Below, one piece after another: positions 18,357-26,454 of a stretch of 64,000 bases of DNA. Under the pieces are notes generated by a model. That model was not told the DNA's origin. It saw only the letters and a program-made list of their open reading frames with translations, and searched no databases. The stretch comes from Allobosea sp. OK403 (GTDB taxonomy: Bacteria; Pseudomonadota; Alphaproteobacteria; Rhizobiales; Beijerinckiaceae). The first letter of the stretch is position 1, and each line of letters starts with the position of its first letter. A program made the translations under genes and the position numbers. The stretch is from the NCBI RefSeq assembly GCF_900113835.1, contig NZ_FOQV01000018.1:1-64000 (forward strand), written 5' to 3'.

Positions 18357-18803
18357 TCAGGCGCGCGCCGCATGCCGCACGGCGGCAGCGATGGCGTTGT
18401 AAGTGCCGCAGCGGCAGAGATTGACCATCGCACTGGCGATGTCAGCGTCGCTCGGCTGCGGGCTCTGCTTCAGAAGCGCCGTCGCCGCCATCACCTGGCC
18501 GGACTGGCAATAGCCGCATTGCGGAACCTGATGGGTGACCCAGGCCTCGACGACCTTCTGGCCGACGACATCGGAGGCGATCGCCTCGATCGTCGTGATC
18601 TGGGCCGCGGCGACGCTCTCCACGGGGGTGACGCAGGAGCGGGTCGCCTGACCGTCGATCAGCACCGTGCAGGCGCCGCATTGCGCGAGCCCGCAGCCAT
18701 ATTTCGTGCCGGTCAGCCCGAGTTCGTCGCGCAGCACCCAGAGCAATGGCGTGTCGGGCTCGACCTCGACCTGATGCTTCGACCCGTTGATGCTCAGCTC
18801 CAT
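18357..18803 (-). CDS. iorA: [2Fe-2S] subunit of the molybdenum hydroxylase, isoquinoline 1-oxidoreductase alpha-like
   Basis: 148 residues. Plant-ferredoxin-type cluster motif GCGLAQCGACTVLIDG plus a second cluster site with CGYCQSGQV and NLCRCGTY, the standard small-subunit layout of xanthine-dehydrogenase-family enzymes without a FAD subunit. Begins MELSINGSKHQVEVE behind GAGGAG. First gene of the operon iorA-iorB-cytochrome c. It has no signal of its own and would be exported with IorB by Tat. The divergent lysR gene starts 163 bp away and a LysR-type box lies between them. Confidence 0.94.
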   Translation of the reverse strand: MELSINGSKHQVEVEPDTPLLWVLRDELGLTGTKYGCGLAQCGACTVLIDGQATRSCVTPVESVAAAQITTIEAIASDVVGQKVVEAWVTHQVPQCGYCQSGQVMAATALLKQSPQPSDADIASAMVNLCRCGTYNAIAAAVRHAARA

Positions 18804-18896
18804 GGCTCTCTCCTCGGGCATGGGTTGCGAAGCGCGACCCGTAGGCGGATCGCGTCTCTTGAGATCGCTTTTAGATAGCGGGGGGCCAGGACGCCG

Positions 18897-18911
18897 ATTA
18901 GTGGCGATAAT
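18897..18911. promoter_or_regulatory. LysR-type box between iorA and lysR
   Basis: ATTA-GTGGCGA-TAAT (T-N11-A form), 94 bp upstream of iorA and 56 bp upstream of lysR. Same architecture and flanks as the box before the MFS operon. Divergent placement beside its own regulator gene is typical of LysR autoregulation. Confidence 0.7.
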
Positions 18912-18966
18912 TCACTTGCATATATTGATGGGAGCCATAAATCGCCTGAATCCAGGGAGCGCGCCG

Positions 18967-19863
18967 ATGGCCAGGGAAGACTTCAACGATCTGATATGGT
19001 TCCTGGCGGTAGCGGAGGAACGCAGCTTCACACGGGCTGCGGCCAAGCTCGGCATCACGCAATCCACGCTCAGCCATACCATCAAGCGGCTCGAGACCCG
19101 CATGGGCATCCGCCTGCTGACGCGGACGACGCGCAGCGTCGCTCCCACGGATGCCGGCGAGCGCCTGAAGCAGTCGCTGGCACCGCGCGTTGCCGAGGTT
19201 GAGGCAGAGATCGCCGCATTGATGGCCTATCGCGACAAGCCTGCAGGGACCATCCGCCTGACATTATCGGATCATGGGCTCGAGAGCGTCGTCTGGCCGA
19301 AGCTGCGGCCCGTGCTGGGCGCCTATCCGGACATCAAGCTCGAATTCAGCATCGACAACGGTCTGCGCAATATCGTCGAAGATGGCTTCGATGCGGGCAT
19401 TCGGCTCGGAGAAAGCGTCGAGAAGGACATGATTGCCGTCCGGATCGGCCCCGACTGGCGTCTCGTCGCCGTCGCCTCGCCGAACTACCTCGCGACGCAT
19501 CCGCGCCCCGTGCATCCGCACGACCTGATCGGACACGATTGCATCAACATGCGTCAGGCTCGCGCGGGAGGCCTCTACGCCTGGGAGTTCGAAAAGGACG
19601 GCCAGGAATTGCGTGTCAGGGTGGACGGTCAGCTCACCTTCAACGCGTCCTATGCGATGGTCGATGCGGTCGTAAACGGCTACGGCATCGCCTACCTGCC
19701 CGAGGACCTGGTCGATCGCCACATCGCCGCCGGCGATCTGGTCGTTTTGCTCGACGAATGGTCGCCGCGCTTCCCCGGCTATTACATCTATTACCCCAGC
19801 CGACGGCAGAGCCTCCCCGCATTCAAGATCATCGTCGATGCGCTACGGCACACGGATGGTTGA
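18967..19863 (+). CDS. LysR-family transcriptional regulator
   Basis: 298 residues. The N-terminal winged helix-turn-helix reads FLAVAEERSFTRAAAKLGIT then QSTLSHTIKRLETRMGIRLL; a type-2 periplasmic-binding-like effector domain follows with a typical GDARIRLGE-like stretch (FDAGIRLGESVEKDMI) and LLDEWSP near the end. The start at 18967 has AGGGAG upstream; an ATG 39 bp earlier is a weaker alternative. It is divergent from iorA-iorB-cytC, and the shared T-N11-A box also upstream of the MFS operon suggests that it governs both. The inducer is unknown. Confidence 0.95.
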   Translation: MAREDFNDLIWFLAVAEERSFTRAAAKLGITQSTLSHTIKRLETRMGIRLLTRTTRSVAPTDAGERLKQSLAPRVAEVEAEIAALMAYRDKPAGTIRLTLSDHGLESVVWPKLRPVLGAYPDIKLEFSIDNGLRNIVEDGFDAGIRLGESVEKDMIAVRIGPDWRLVAVASPNYLATHPRPVHPHDLIGHDCINMRQARAGGLYAWEFEKDGQELRVRVDGQLTFNASYAMVDAVVNGYGIAYLPEDLVDRHIAAGDLVVLLDEWSPRFPGYYIYYPSRRQSLPAFKIIVDALRHTDG

Positions 19864-20304
19864 CCGCTGGGGACGGCCTTTTCCATGAAGGCCGTCAGTA
19901 TTCGTTGACGGCAGGCAAGTTGCTGGTGCGACGGCTCGAGCCGATGCCGAATCAAAGCCTGAGGCCTGAACCGCGGCAACAAACGGCAAAAGAAAACGGC
20001 CAGCGGAGACCGCCGGCCGTGAGGTAGCCTCGAACCGATTGGCCCGGCCCATCCGAAATCCGGGGGGCTGGGGGGCTGACAAATCCGAAGATCGGCAGGC
20101 CGGGCCGTCGAGGCAACATGGTCAGTTGAACCGCCTAGTTTGGCCGTCGCTTGTCCCGTTTCGGGCGAAAATGCGGCGAAGCTGACGAAGCTGTGATGGT
20201 CTTGAATGCCCTGTCGGCGGGGAACCTTGCCAGCGCAGCATCGCAGGCGCATCATTGGTTGCCAAACAGCGTGGCGACTTGGCGGTCGCCGATCGGGAGG
20301 CGCA
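19864..20304. other. 441-bp intergenic stretch with several inverted repeats, no gene seen
   Basis: No reading frame with a credible start or family match. It holds a 9-bp hairpin just after lysR, a long-range inverted repeat GGCCCGGCC (20041-20049) / GGCCGGGCC (20098-20106), and two near-identical GGGGGGCTG units between those arms. The last 25 bases carry the ribosome site GGGAGG of the next gene. No tRNA or known riboswitch form recognised. Confidence 0.6.
19872..19896 (+). terminator. Candidate lysR terminator hairpin
   Basis: GACGGCCTT, 7-base loop, AAGGCCGTC, starting 8 bp after the lysR stop. A perfect 9-bp stem, but the following AGTATTCGTT is a poor U-tract. Confidence 0.45.
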
Positions 20305-20673
20305 ATGAGCGAAAGCGAAACGCCGCAATCGCAGCAGGCCGGCGGGGTCATTGCCTTCCCCAGCCCGGCCAAAACCCCCACCGTCACCTTCGACCGACGC
20401 GAACTCGCGGAATTGCTGAACCTCTACGGCCGTATGGTCGCATTGGGTGAATGGCGCGACTATGCGATCGATTTCCTGAAGGATAAGGCACAGTTCTCAG
20501 TCTATCGCCGCTCTTCCGAGGTGCCGCTTTACCGCATCGTCAAGGATCCGGCACTGGCCAAGCGTCAGGGCGCCTATTCCGTCGTGGCGGCGACGGGGCT
20601 CGTGCTCAAGCGCGGCCCCGATCTCGGCCGCGTGCTGCGGGTTGTCGACAAGCGCCTGAGCGTGGTGAGTTGA
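20305..20673 (+). CDS. DUF2794 protein
   Basis: 122 residues, cytoplasmic, function unknown. The conserved core of this alphaproteobacterial family is clear: VTFDRRELAELLNLYGRMVA, then GEWRDYAIDFLKDKAQFSVY and RRSSEVPLYRIVK. Start at 20305 with GGGAGG four bases upstream. A variable polar N-terminus precedes the domain. Ends 3 bp before the stop of a convergent GNAT gene. Nothing beyond family membership can be said about its job. Confidence 0.9.
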   Translation: MSESETPQSQQAGGVIAFPSPAKTPTVTFDRRELAELLNLYGRMVALGEWRDYAIDFLKDKAQFSVYRRSSEVPLYRIVKDPALAKRQGAYSVVAATGLVLKRGPDLGRVLRVVDKRLSVVS

Positions 20674-20676
20674 GGC

Positions 20677-21213
20677 TCACAGCGAGGGCGGCGTCCTGCC
20701 CGCCTCGCCCAGCTCCTTCTGCATCAGCATCTGGTCGAGCCAGCGGCCATGCTTGTAGCCGACCTTCTCGGCCACGCCGATGAGCCGGAAGCCGGCGCGC
20801 TCATGCAGGCGGCGCGAGCCGATGGAGGCGCCGGTGCCGTCGCCGATGACTGCAATCATCTGCCGGAAGCCGCGTGCGGTGCAGGCCTCGATCAGGGCTG
20901 CCAGCAAGGCGCCGCCGACGCCCGAGCCTTGTGCGGCCGGAGCGATATAGATCGAATTCTCGACGGTCGCGCGATAGGCGGGGCGCGGGCGGTAGGCCCC
21001 GGCATAGGCGTAGCCGAGCAGAGCCCCGTCGCGCTCCGCGACAAGATAAGGGTAGCCCCCGGCCAGGATCGCCTCCTGCCGGCGCAGCATCTCGGCCTCG
21101 TCCGGGGGCTCGACCTCCCAGGAGGCGGTGCCGTGCAGGACGGCTTGAGCGTAGATCGCCGTGATGGCGGGAATGTCGGCGGGGCCGGCGGGTCGGATCG
21201 AGAGCGTCGTCAT
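20677..21213 (-). CDS. GNAT N-acetyltransferase, phosphinothricin acetyltransferase (Pat)-like
   Basis: 178 residues. Typical of the Pat/YncA group: IRPAGPADIPAITAIYAQAV at the start, YAYAGAYRPRPAYRATVENS in the centre, the acetyl-CoA loop IAPAAQGSGVGGALLAAL, and EKVGYKHGRWLDQMLMQK at the end. Such enzymes acetylate small amines, amino-acid analogues or phosphinothricin. Single gene, convergent with DUF2794. The substrate is not predictable. Confidence 0.9.
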   Translation of the reverse strand: MTTLSIRPAGPADIPAITAIYAQAVLHGTASWEVEPPDEAEMLRRQEAILAGGYPYLVAERDGALLGYAYAGAYRPRPAYRATVENSIYIAPAAQGSGVGGALLAALIEACTARGFRQMIAVIGDGTGASIGSRRLHERAGFRLIGVAEKVGYKHGRWLDQMLMQKELGEAGRTPPSL

Positions 21214-21249
21214 TCACCGATGATGACGGTGCGCTCGCCTAAAAGAAAA

Positions 21250-21271
21250 GCCCCGGCCTTGCGGCCGGGGC
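21250..21271 (-). terminator. Rho-independent terminator after the Bax inhibitor-1 gene
   Basis: GCCCCGGCC, loop, GGCCGGGGC: 9-bp stem with a 4-base loop, followed on the minus strand by TTTTCTTTT; the plus strand also has TTTTT after it. It is 28 bp downstream of the BI-1 gene stop. Confidence 0.85.
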
Positions 21272-21298
21272 TCGTTTTTCATGCAGGGCGGAGGTCGC

Positions 21299-22072
21299 TT
21301 AGCGACGGTCGCCGAAGAGCTGCAGCAGCATCTGGAACATGTTGATGAAGTTCAGGTAGAGCGACAGCGCGCCGTTCACCGAGAGCTTCGCGGCCGATTC
21401 CGCATCCATGTCCGAAGACAGGTACATTTCCTTCAGGCGCTGCGTATCCCAGGCGGTCAGGCCGGCGAAGACCAGCACGCCGATCGCCGAGATGGCGAAG
21501 GACAGCGCGCTCGAGGCCAGGAAGATGTTGACCACCGAGGCGATGATCAAGCCGATCAGGCCCATGATCAGGAACGAACCCATGCCCGAGAGCGACTTCT
21601 TCGTGGTGTAGCCGGCAAGGCTCAGCGCCCCGAAGGCCGCAGCCGTGATGAAGAAGACCTGGGTGATCGACGCACCGGTGAAGACGACGAAGATCGAGGA
21701 CATCGAGACGCCCATCACCGCCGCGAAGGCGAAGAACATGATGCGCGCCGAGACCGAGCTCATGCTTTCGGCCTTGAACGAGAACAGCATGATGAAGGCG
21801 AGCGGAGCCAGCATCACGACCCATTTCAGCGGGCTGAGATAGAGCGCCCTGCCGAATTCGGTCAGGCCGGCGATCTTGCCGCCATCCGTGTAGCCGGCGA
21901 TCGCCAGCGTCGAGATGCCGATGGCGGCGAGGCCGGTGATGGCCAGACCAATCGACATGTTGTTGTAGACGCCGAGCATGAACGAGCGCAGGCCCTGATC
22001 CATCTCGACGGCGCTGGTCTGCTGTGCGCGGCCGGCACCCCAGACTGGAGCATTGCGGTCGAAGTTGCTCAT
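21299..22072 (-). CDS. Bax inhibitor-1 / YccA-family membrane protein
   Basis: 257 residues with about seven hydrophobic segments after a polar N-terminus (MSNFDRNAPVWGAGRAQQTS). Family marks: VYNNMSIGLAITGLAA near the first helix, VFTGASITQVFFITAAAFGA, and GLTAWDTQRLKEMY near the C-terminus, a signature of BI-1/YbhL proteins, which are pH-sensitive calcium-leak channels in studied members. The start at 22072 is preferred although its ribosome site is weak; an ATG 69 bp upstream lacks conservation. Single gene with its own strong terminator. Confidence 0.93.
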   Translation of the reverse strand: MSNFDRNAPVWGAGRAQQTSAVEMDQGLRSFMLGVYNNMSIGLAITGLAAIGISTLAIAGYTDGGKIAGLTEFGRALYLSPLKWVVMLAPLAFIMLFSFKAESMSSVSARIMFFAFAAVMGVSMSSIFVVFTGASITQVFFITAAAFGALSLAGYTTKKSLSGMGSFLIMGLIGLIIASVVNIFLASSALSFAISAIGVLVFAGLTAWDTQRLKEMYLSSDMDAESAAKLSVNGALSLYLNFINMFQMLLQLFGDRR

Positions 22073-22288
22073 CGAGCGAGTTCCCCTGACGTTGATTCCG
22101 GAGACGGATATCGCCTCCGCGAAACCCATCATCGCCGACAATCGTGGCGATGTCGCGAATATGAGGGGGATCAGCCGCGCTTACAAGGGGGCGTCATGGT
22201 TAAGACGGGCGCCCCATAGAAACGCGGCGCGCGAATAATGCAATGCAGCGGCCATTTCATGTCTATCGTTAGCCGGGGCAGATAGTCA

Positions 22289-24874
22289 TCACAAATTCCG
22301 CAGATGAGAAGCCGGCGCTTTCGATAGTATCTGCAGCGTGCCGACAAGCCCGAACAGGACGGTAACGCCGACAGCCGCAGTCGCAGCTAGTAGAGCTCCG
22401 GTCGGATCACTGACGAATGCGATCTTCATCACTTGCGTGACGACGCCCCAGCCGGCCAGGGTGCCCGCGAGAACGCCGAACAGCGCCGAAACGAGGCCGA
22501 TCGCAGCGTACTCAAGGGCGTACGACGAAAGTATAAAGCGCCTCGTCGCGCCCAGCGTCTTCAGGATCATTGCGTCATAGAGCCGCGCGTGCTGTCCGGC
22601 CGCGAGCGCGCCGCCCAGGACGAGCAGGCTTGCGGCGATGGCGAGGCCCGATGCGCCCCGGATCGCGGTGGCGAGCTGGCCAACGATGGTGTTGATCGCT
22701 TCCAGCGCGTCCTTCACCCGCACGGCCGTCACCGAGGGAAACGTGACGGCGAGCTTGCGCAGCAGGCTGGCATCGTCGGCGCTGCTTGCGTTGGTGGCGG
22801 GCGTGATCGTGGCGAGGTTGGTGTGGGGTGCGCCGGCGAAGGTGTTGGGCGAGAACAGCATCACGAAATTGATGCCGAGCGAGCGCCATTCGACCGCGCG
22901 CAGATTGGCGACGCGGGCGGTGATGTTGCGGCCGAGCACGTTGACGGTGAGCGTATCGCCGACCTTGAGGCCGATTCCCGCCGCGATCGGCGCGTCGAAG
23001 GAGACCAGCGGCTCGCCCTTGTAATCCGCCGGCCACCACTCGCCGGCAGTGAGCTTCGAGCCTTCCGGCAGGGCTGCGGCATAGGTGATGCCGCGGTCGC
23101 CGTCGAGCACCCAGGCGGATTGCTCGGTCGCCTTGACGTCCTCGGCCCTGACTCCGTTCACGCTGACGATGCGCCCGCGCATCATCGGCACGCGCTCGAT
23201 CACCGCGCCCGGCCGCTGTTCGGCGAGAAAGGCGTCGAAGCGCGCCGATTCGGCATTGGGGATGTCGAGGAAGAAGAAGCTCGGGGCTTTCTCCGGCAGC
23301 GCCTGGGTGAGCTGGCGCGTCAGGCTGACATTGATGAAGGCCAGCGCCGAAAGCAGGGCGACGCCCAGCCCCAGCGAGAGCACGAGCGAAGGCGTCAATG
23401 CGCCGGGGCGGTGGCTGTTGGCGAGCGCCATGCGCAGGCTCGGATTGCGCGGTCGCGGCAAGGCGCGCGCCAGCGCCATCAGACCCCATGAAACCGCGCG
23501 CAGCAGCAGGAAGATGCCGGCCATCACAGCAAGGTAGATCAGCGCGATGCGCTGGTCATAGGCGAAGACGAGTGCGACGCCGACGAGCCCCGCCAGCGCC
23601 AGGGCGAAGATCGCCATATAGATCGGGCGCGGGCGGCGGGCATCCGGCTCGATCTGGTCGCGGAACAGCGCGGAGACCGGCACGTCATGGGCGCGGCCGA
23701 GCGGCAGAATCGCGAAAACCAGCGCCGTCAACATGCCGTAGAGCGCCGCGACGCCGAGTTCGCCCGGCGCCAGGGTCGGCTCGAAGGGCAGCGGCAGAAT
23801 GTCCTGCAGCGCATAGCCCAGCGCGAAAGGCGCGGCTGCGCCGAGTGCGAGGCCGATTGCGGTGCCCAGGGCCGCGACCAGCATGACCTCGGTCAGATGA
23901 ATCGCGACGACGCGTCCGCCGGTCGCCCCGATCGCCTTCATCGTTGCGAAATCGAGCTTCTTCGCCTCGACGAAGCGGCGCACTGCATTGGCCACGCCGA
24001 CGCCGCCGACGAGCAGGGCGGTCAGCCCGACCAGCGTCAGGAACTGGGTGAAGCGCTCGAGATTGCGCTGGAAGCCCGGATTGGCGTTGGAGCGCGAGCG
24101 GATCTCCCAACCCGCCTCGCGCTGCTGAGTGCCGGCGGCTGCGATCAGCGCGTCGAGCGAGGCTTCGTCGGAGGCGGCGGCGGGCAGGATGACGCGATAG
24201 GTCCAGCGCACCAGGCTGCCGGGCTGGAGCAGGCCGGTAGCGCGCAGGGCAGCCTGCGTCGTCAGCAGACGCGGACCGAAGCCGACGCCAGCTGCGATCT
24301 TGTCGGGCTCCGAGACGAGATTGGCGCGAAGCTGAAGCTTTGCGGCGCCAACCGAGATGATGTCGCCGGGCTTCAGGTCGAGACGCCCCAACAGGACCGG
24401 ATCGGCGACCGCGCCGAAGACGCCGTCACGTTCAGCGAGGAGATCCGAGAGCGGCGCTGCCGGTTCGGTCGTGACCGCGCCGATGCTGGGATAGCCGGCA
24501 TCGACCGCCTTGATCTCGACCAGGGCCGCGCCCTTTTCGCCGGCATTGGCCATGCCGCGCATGGTGGCGATGGTGGAGACGGCGCCATGGGAGGTGAGGA
24601 AGGCCAGTTCCTGCGGGCTCGCCTCGCGGTGGATCAGGCTGAAGGCGGCGTCGCCGCCGAGGATACGCCGTCCTTCCCGGGAGAGGCCCTCGGTCAGGCC
24701 GCGCGAAGCCGAGGCCACCGCTGCGATCGCCATCACGCCGAGCGCGAGGCAGGCGATGAAGACGCCGAAGCCGCGCAGACCGCCGCGCAGATCGCGCCAG
24801 GCGAGCCGCAGCGCCAGGGCGACGCTGGCAGCACGGGAGGGGGGCAGGGCTTCCGGCTTCACGATTGCGTGCAT
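22289..24874 (-). CDS. ABC transporter permease, YbbP/FtsX type
   Basis: 861-residue inner-membrane protein with about ten helices: one near the N-terminus (GFGVFIACLALGVMAIAAVA), a long periplasmic region, a three-helix FtsX block starting FLTLVGLTALLVGGVGVANA followed by LDFATMKAIGATGGRVVAIH, a central set of helices, a second periplasmic region and a C-terminal FtsX block with DAMILKTLGATRRFI. This layout is that of YbbP. Start codon is 2 bp after the ybbA stop. YbbAP with TesA has been proposed to handle hydrophobic substrates at the envelope; the substrate is not known. Confidence 0.92.
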   Translation of the reverse strand: MHAIVKPEALPPSRAASVALALRLAWRDLRGGLRGFGVFIACLALGVMAIAAVASASRGLTEGLSREGRRILGGDAAFSLIHREASPQELAFLTSHGAVSTIATMRGMANAGEKGAALVEIKAVDAGYPSIGAVTTEPAAPLSDLLAERDGVFGAVADPVLLGRLDLKPGDIISVGAAKLQLRANLVSEPDKIAAGVGFGPRLLTTQAALRATGLLQPGSLVRWTYRVILPAAASDEASLDALIAAAGTQQREAGWEIRSRSNANPGFQRNLERFTQFLTLVGLTALLVGGVGVANAVRRFVEAKKLDFATMKAIGATGGRVVAIHLTEVMLVAALGTAIGLALGAAAPFALGYALQDILPLPFEPTLAPGELGVAALYGMLTALVFAILPLGRAHDVPVSALFRDQIEPDARRPRPIYMAIFALALAGLVGVALVFAYDQRIALIYLAVMAGIFLLLRAVSWGLMALARALPRPRNPSLRMALANSHRPGALTPSLVLSLGLGVALLSALAFINVSLTRQLTQALPEKAPSFFFLDIPNAESARFDAFLAEQRPGAVIERVPMMRGRIVSVNGVRAEDVKATEQSAWVLDGDRGITYAAALPEGSKLTAGEWWPADYKGEPLVSFDAPIAAGIGLKVGDTLTVNVLGRNITARVANLRAVEWRSLGINFVMLFSPNTFAGAPHTNLATITPATNASSADDASLLRKLAVTFPSVTAVRVKDALEAINTIVGQLATAIRGASGLAIAASLLVLGGALAAGQHARLYDAMILKTLGATRRFILSSYALEYAAIGLVSALFGVLAGTLAGWGVVTQVMKIAFVSDPTGALLAATAAVGVTVLFGLVGTLQILSKAPASHLRNL

Positions 24875-24876
24875 GA

Positions 24877-25578
24877 TCAGGCGACCGCCAGATCGGCATC
24901 GGCCTCGATGCGCCCGGCGCGCAGGCGGATCGTCCTGTCGCAAAGCGCTGCAAGCGACAGGTCATGCGTGACCAGGACGAGCGTCGCGCCACGCTCGCGC
25001 CGGAGCGCGAAGATGAGGTCGACGATCGAGCGGCCGGTGTTTTCATCGAGATTGCCGGTCGGCTCGTCGGCGACGAGGATAGCCGGGTCGGGCGCGACCG
25101 CGCGCGCGATCGCGACGCGCTGCTGCTCGCCGCCCGAGAGCTGGGCGGGGTAATGGTCCATGCGATCGCCGAGGCCGACATTGCGCAGTTCCGCCTCGGC
25201 GCGGGCGAAGGCGTCGTTCGCGCCGGCCAGCTCCAGCGGCAGCGCGACATTTTCACGCGCCGTCATGGTCGGGACGAGATGGAAGGACTGGAAGACGATG
25301 CCGATGCGCTTGCCGCGGAACAGGGCGAGGCCGTCCTCGTTCAGGCTGCCGAGATCCTGGCCCGCGACCTTGACGATGCCGGAATCGGGGCGCTCCAGTC
25401 CAGCCATGGTCATGAGGAGCGTGGACTTGCCCGAACCGGAGGGACCGACGAGCCCCGTCGCCTCGCCCGAGGGCAGCGACAAAGAAACACCCTTCAGGAT
25501 ATGGACGCGGGCAGCGGCACGCCCCAGACTAAGGTGGACATCCTGCAATTCGATCGCCGGGGCGGGCTTTTCGCTCAT
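24877..25578 (-). CDS. ABC transporter ATP-binding protein, YbbA (LolD-like)
   Basis: 233-residue ATPase pairing with the adjacent YbbP permease. Walker A GLVGPSGSGKSTLLMTMAG, Q-loop FQSFHLVPTMTARENV, signature AQLSGGEQQRVAIARA, Walker B AILVADEPTGNLDE and H-loop LVLVTHDLSLA are all intact; the VPTMTARENVALPLEL stretch is typical of the MacB/LolD/YbbA group. First gene of ybbA-ybbP. Its ATG is only 6 bp from the ATG of the divergent tesA-like gene, so any promoter must lie inside coding sequence. Confidence 0.95.
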   Translation of the reverse strand: MSEKPAPAIELQDVHLSLGRAAARVHILKGVSLSLPSGEATGLVGPSGSGKSTLLMTMAGLERPDSGIVKVAGQDLGSLNEDGLALFRGKRIGIVFQSFHLVPTMTARENVALPLELAGANDAFARAEAELRNVGLGDRMDHYPAQLSGGEQQRVAIARAVAPDPAILVADEPTGNLDENTGRSIVDLIFALRRERGATLVLVTHDLSLAALCDRTIRLRAGRIEADADLAVA

Positions 25579-25584
25579 TGTGAC

Positions 25585-26337
25585 ATGATCCTGACTTCAC
25601 GTTCCATCAGACCCTCTCGCACCGCATCATGGAGCGAGTGGGGCGGTATCGCAGCGCACCCCGTTCCGGGGCGATATGGGCGTGCCCATGCGCTTGTCCA
25701 ATCGCTTGCCGCGGTTTTTCTGTTCTGTCTCATGCTGCTTCCGGTCGCGACCATGGCCCAGACACCGTCCCGCCCGCTCAAGCTCGTCGCGTTCGGGGAC
25801 AGCCTCTCGGCCGGCTACGGCCTGCCCGCCAGCGCCGCCTTTCCCGCCGTGCTGGAGCAAGCCCTGCGCCAGAAGGGCGTTCAGGTCGAGATCAGCAATG
25901 CAGGCGTCTCCGGCGATACCGCCTCGGGGGGGCTGGAGCGACTGGATTGGTCGGTTCCCGACGGGACCGATGCCGTCATCCTCGAGCTCGGCGCCAATGA
26001 CGCGCTGCGCGGCATCGATCCGGCGATCACCGAGAAGGCGCTGGATGCGATCATCACGCGGTTGAAGGCGCGCAACATCGCCGTGCTGCTGGCCGGCATG
26101 TATGCGCCGCGCAATCTCGGCCCGGACTACACCAGCCGTTTTGACGCGCTGTTCCCGCGGCTTGCGCAGGCGCATGGACTGGTGCTTTACCCGTTTTTCC
26201 TGGACGGCATCGCGGGCGACCGCGCGCTGAACCAGGCCGATCTGCTTCATCCCACCCCTGAGGGCGTCCGCGTCATCGTCCAGCGCATCCTGCCGACGGT
26301 CGAGCGCTTCCTCGCGACGCTGCCCGCCAAATCCTGA
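25585..26337 (+). CDS. tesA: SGNH/GDSL esterase, TesA-like arylesterase
   Basis: Periplasmic multifunctional esterase (thioesterase/lysophospholipase type), 250 residues as called. SGNH blocks are visible: block I FGDSLSAGYGLP (Ser), block II NAGVSGDTASGG (Gly), block III LELGANDALRG (Asn) and block V near the end with DLLHPTPEG (Asp and His). A hydrophobic signal (LAAVFLFCLMLLPVATMAQ) precedes it, but the only usual in-frame start before the signal is this ATG, giving an unusually long 38-residue polar leader. Divergent from ybbA; the tesA-ybbA-ybbP association is conserved from enterics. The start is the uncertain part. Confidence 0.85.
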   Translation: MILTSRSIRPSRTASWSEWGGIAAHPVPGRYGRAHALVQSLAAVFLFCLMLLPVATMAQTPSRPLKLVAFGDSLSAGYGLPASAAFPAVLEQALRQKGVQVEISNAGVSGDTASGGLERLDWSVPDGTDAVILELGANDALRGIDPAITEKALDAIITRLKARNIAVLLAGMYAPRNLGPDYTSRFDALFPRLAQAHGLVLYPFFLDGIAGDRALNQADLLHPTPEGVRVIVQRILPTVERFLATLPAKS

Positions 26338-26454
26338 ACGCGGTTCTCGGCCCGAAAATCGCTTCCCCTCCTTTTTCGTCTTGCCCGCCTTTTCCGTTTT
26401 GCCTTCCTCGCGGCGCGCGTCTGCTCGCCGGTCTTTTCTCGGAGCTGCATCGCC

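Noticed and set aside
20041-20106. Possible tRNA or riboswitch in the gap before DUF2794
   Set aside because: No cloverleaf, no CCA or T-loop consensus, no known riboswitch core; only a long-distance inverted repeat.
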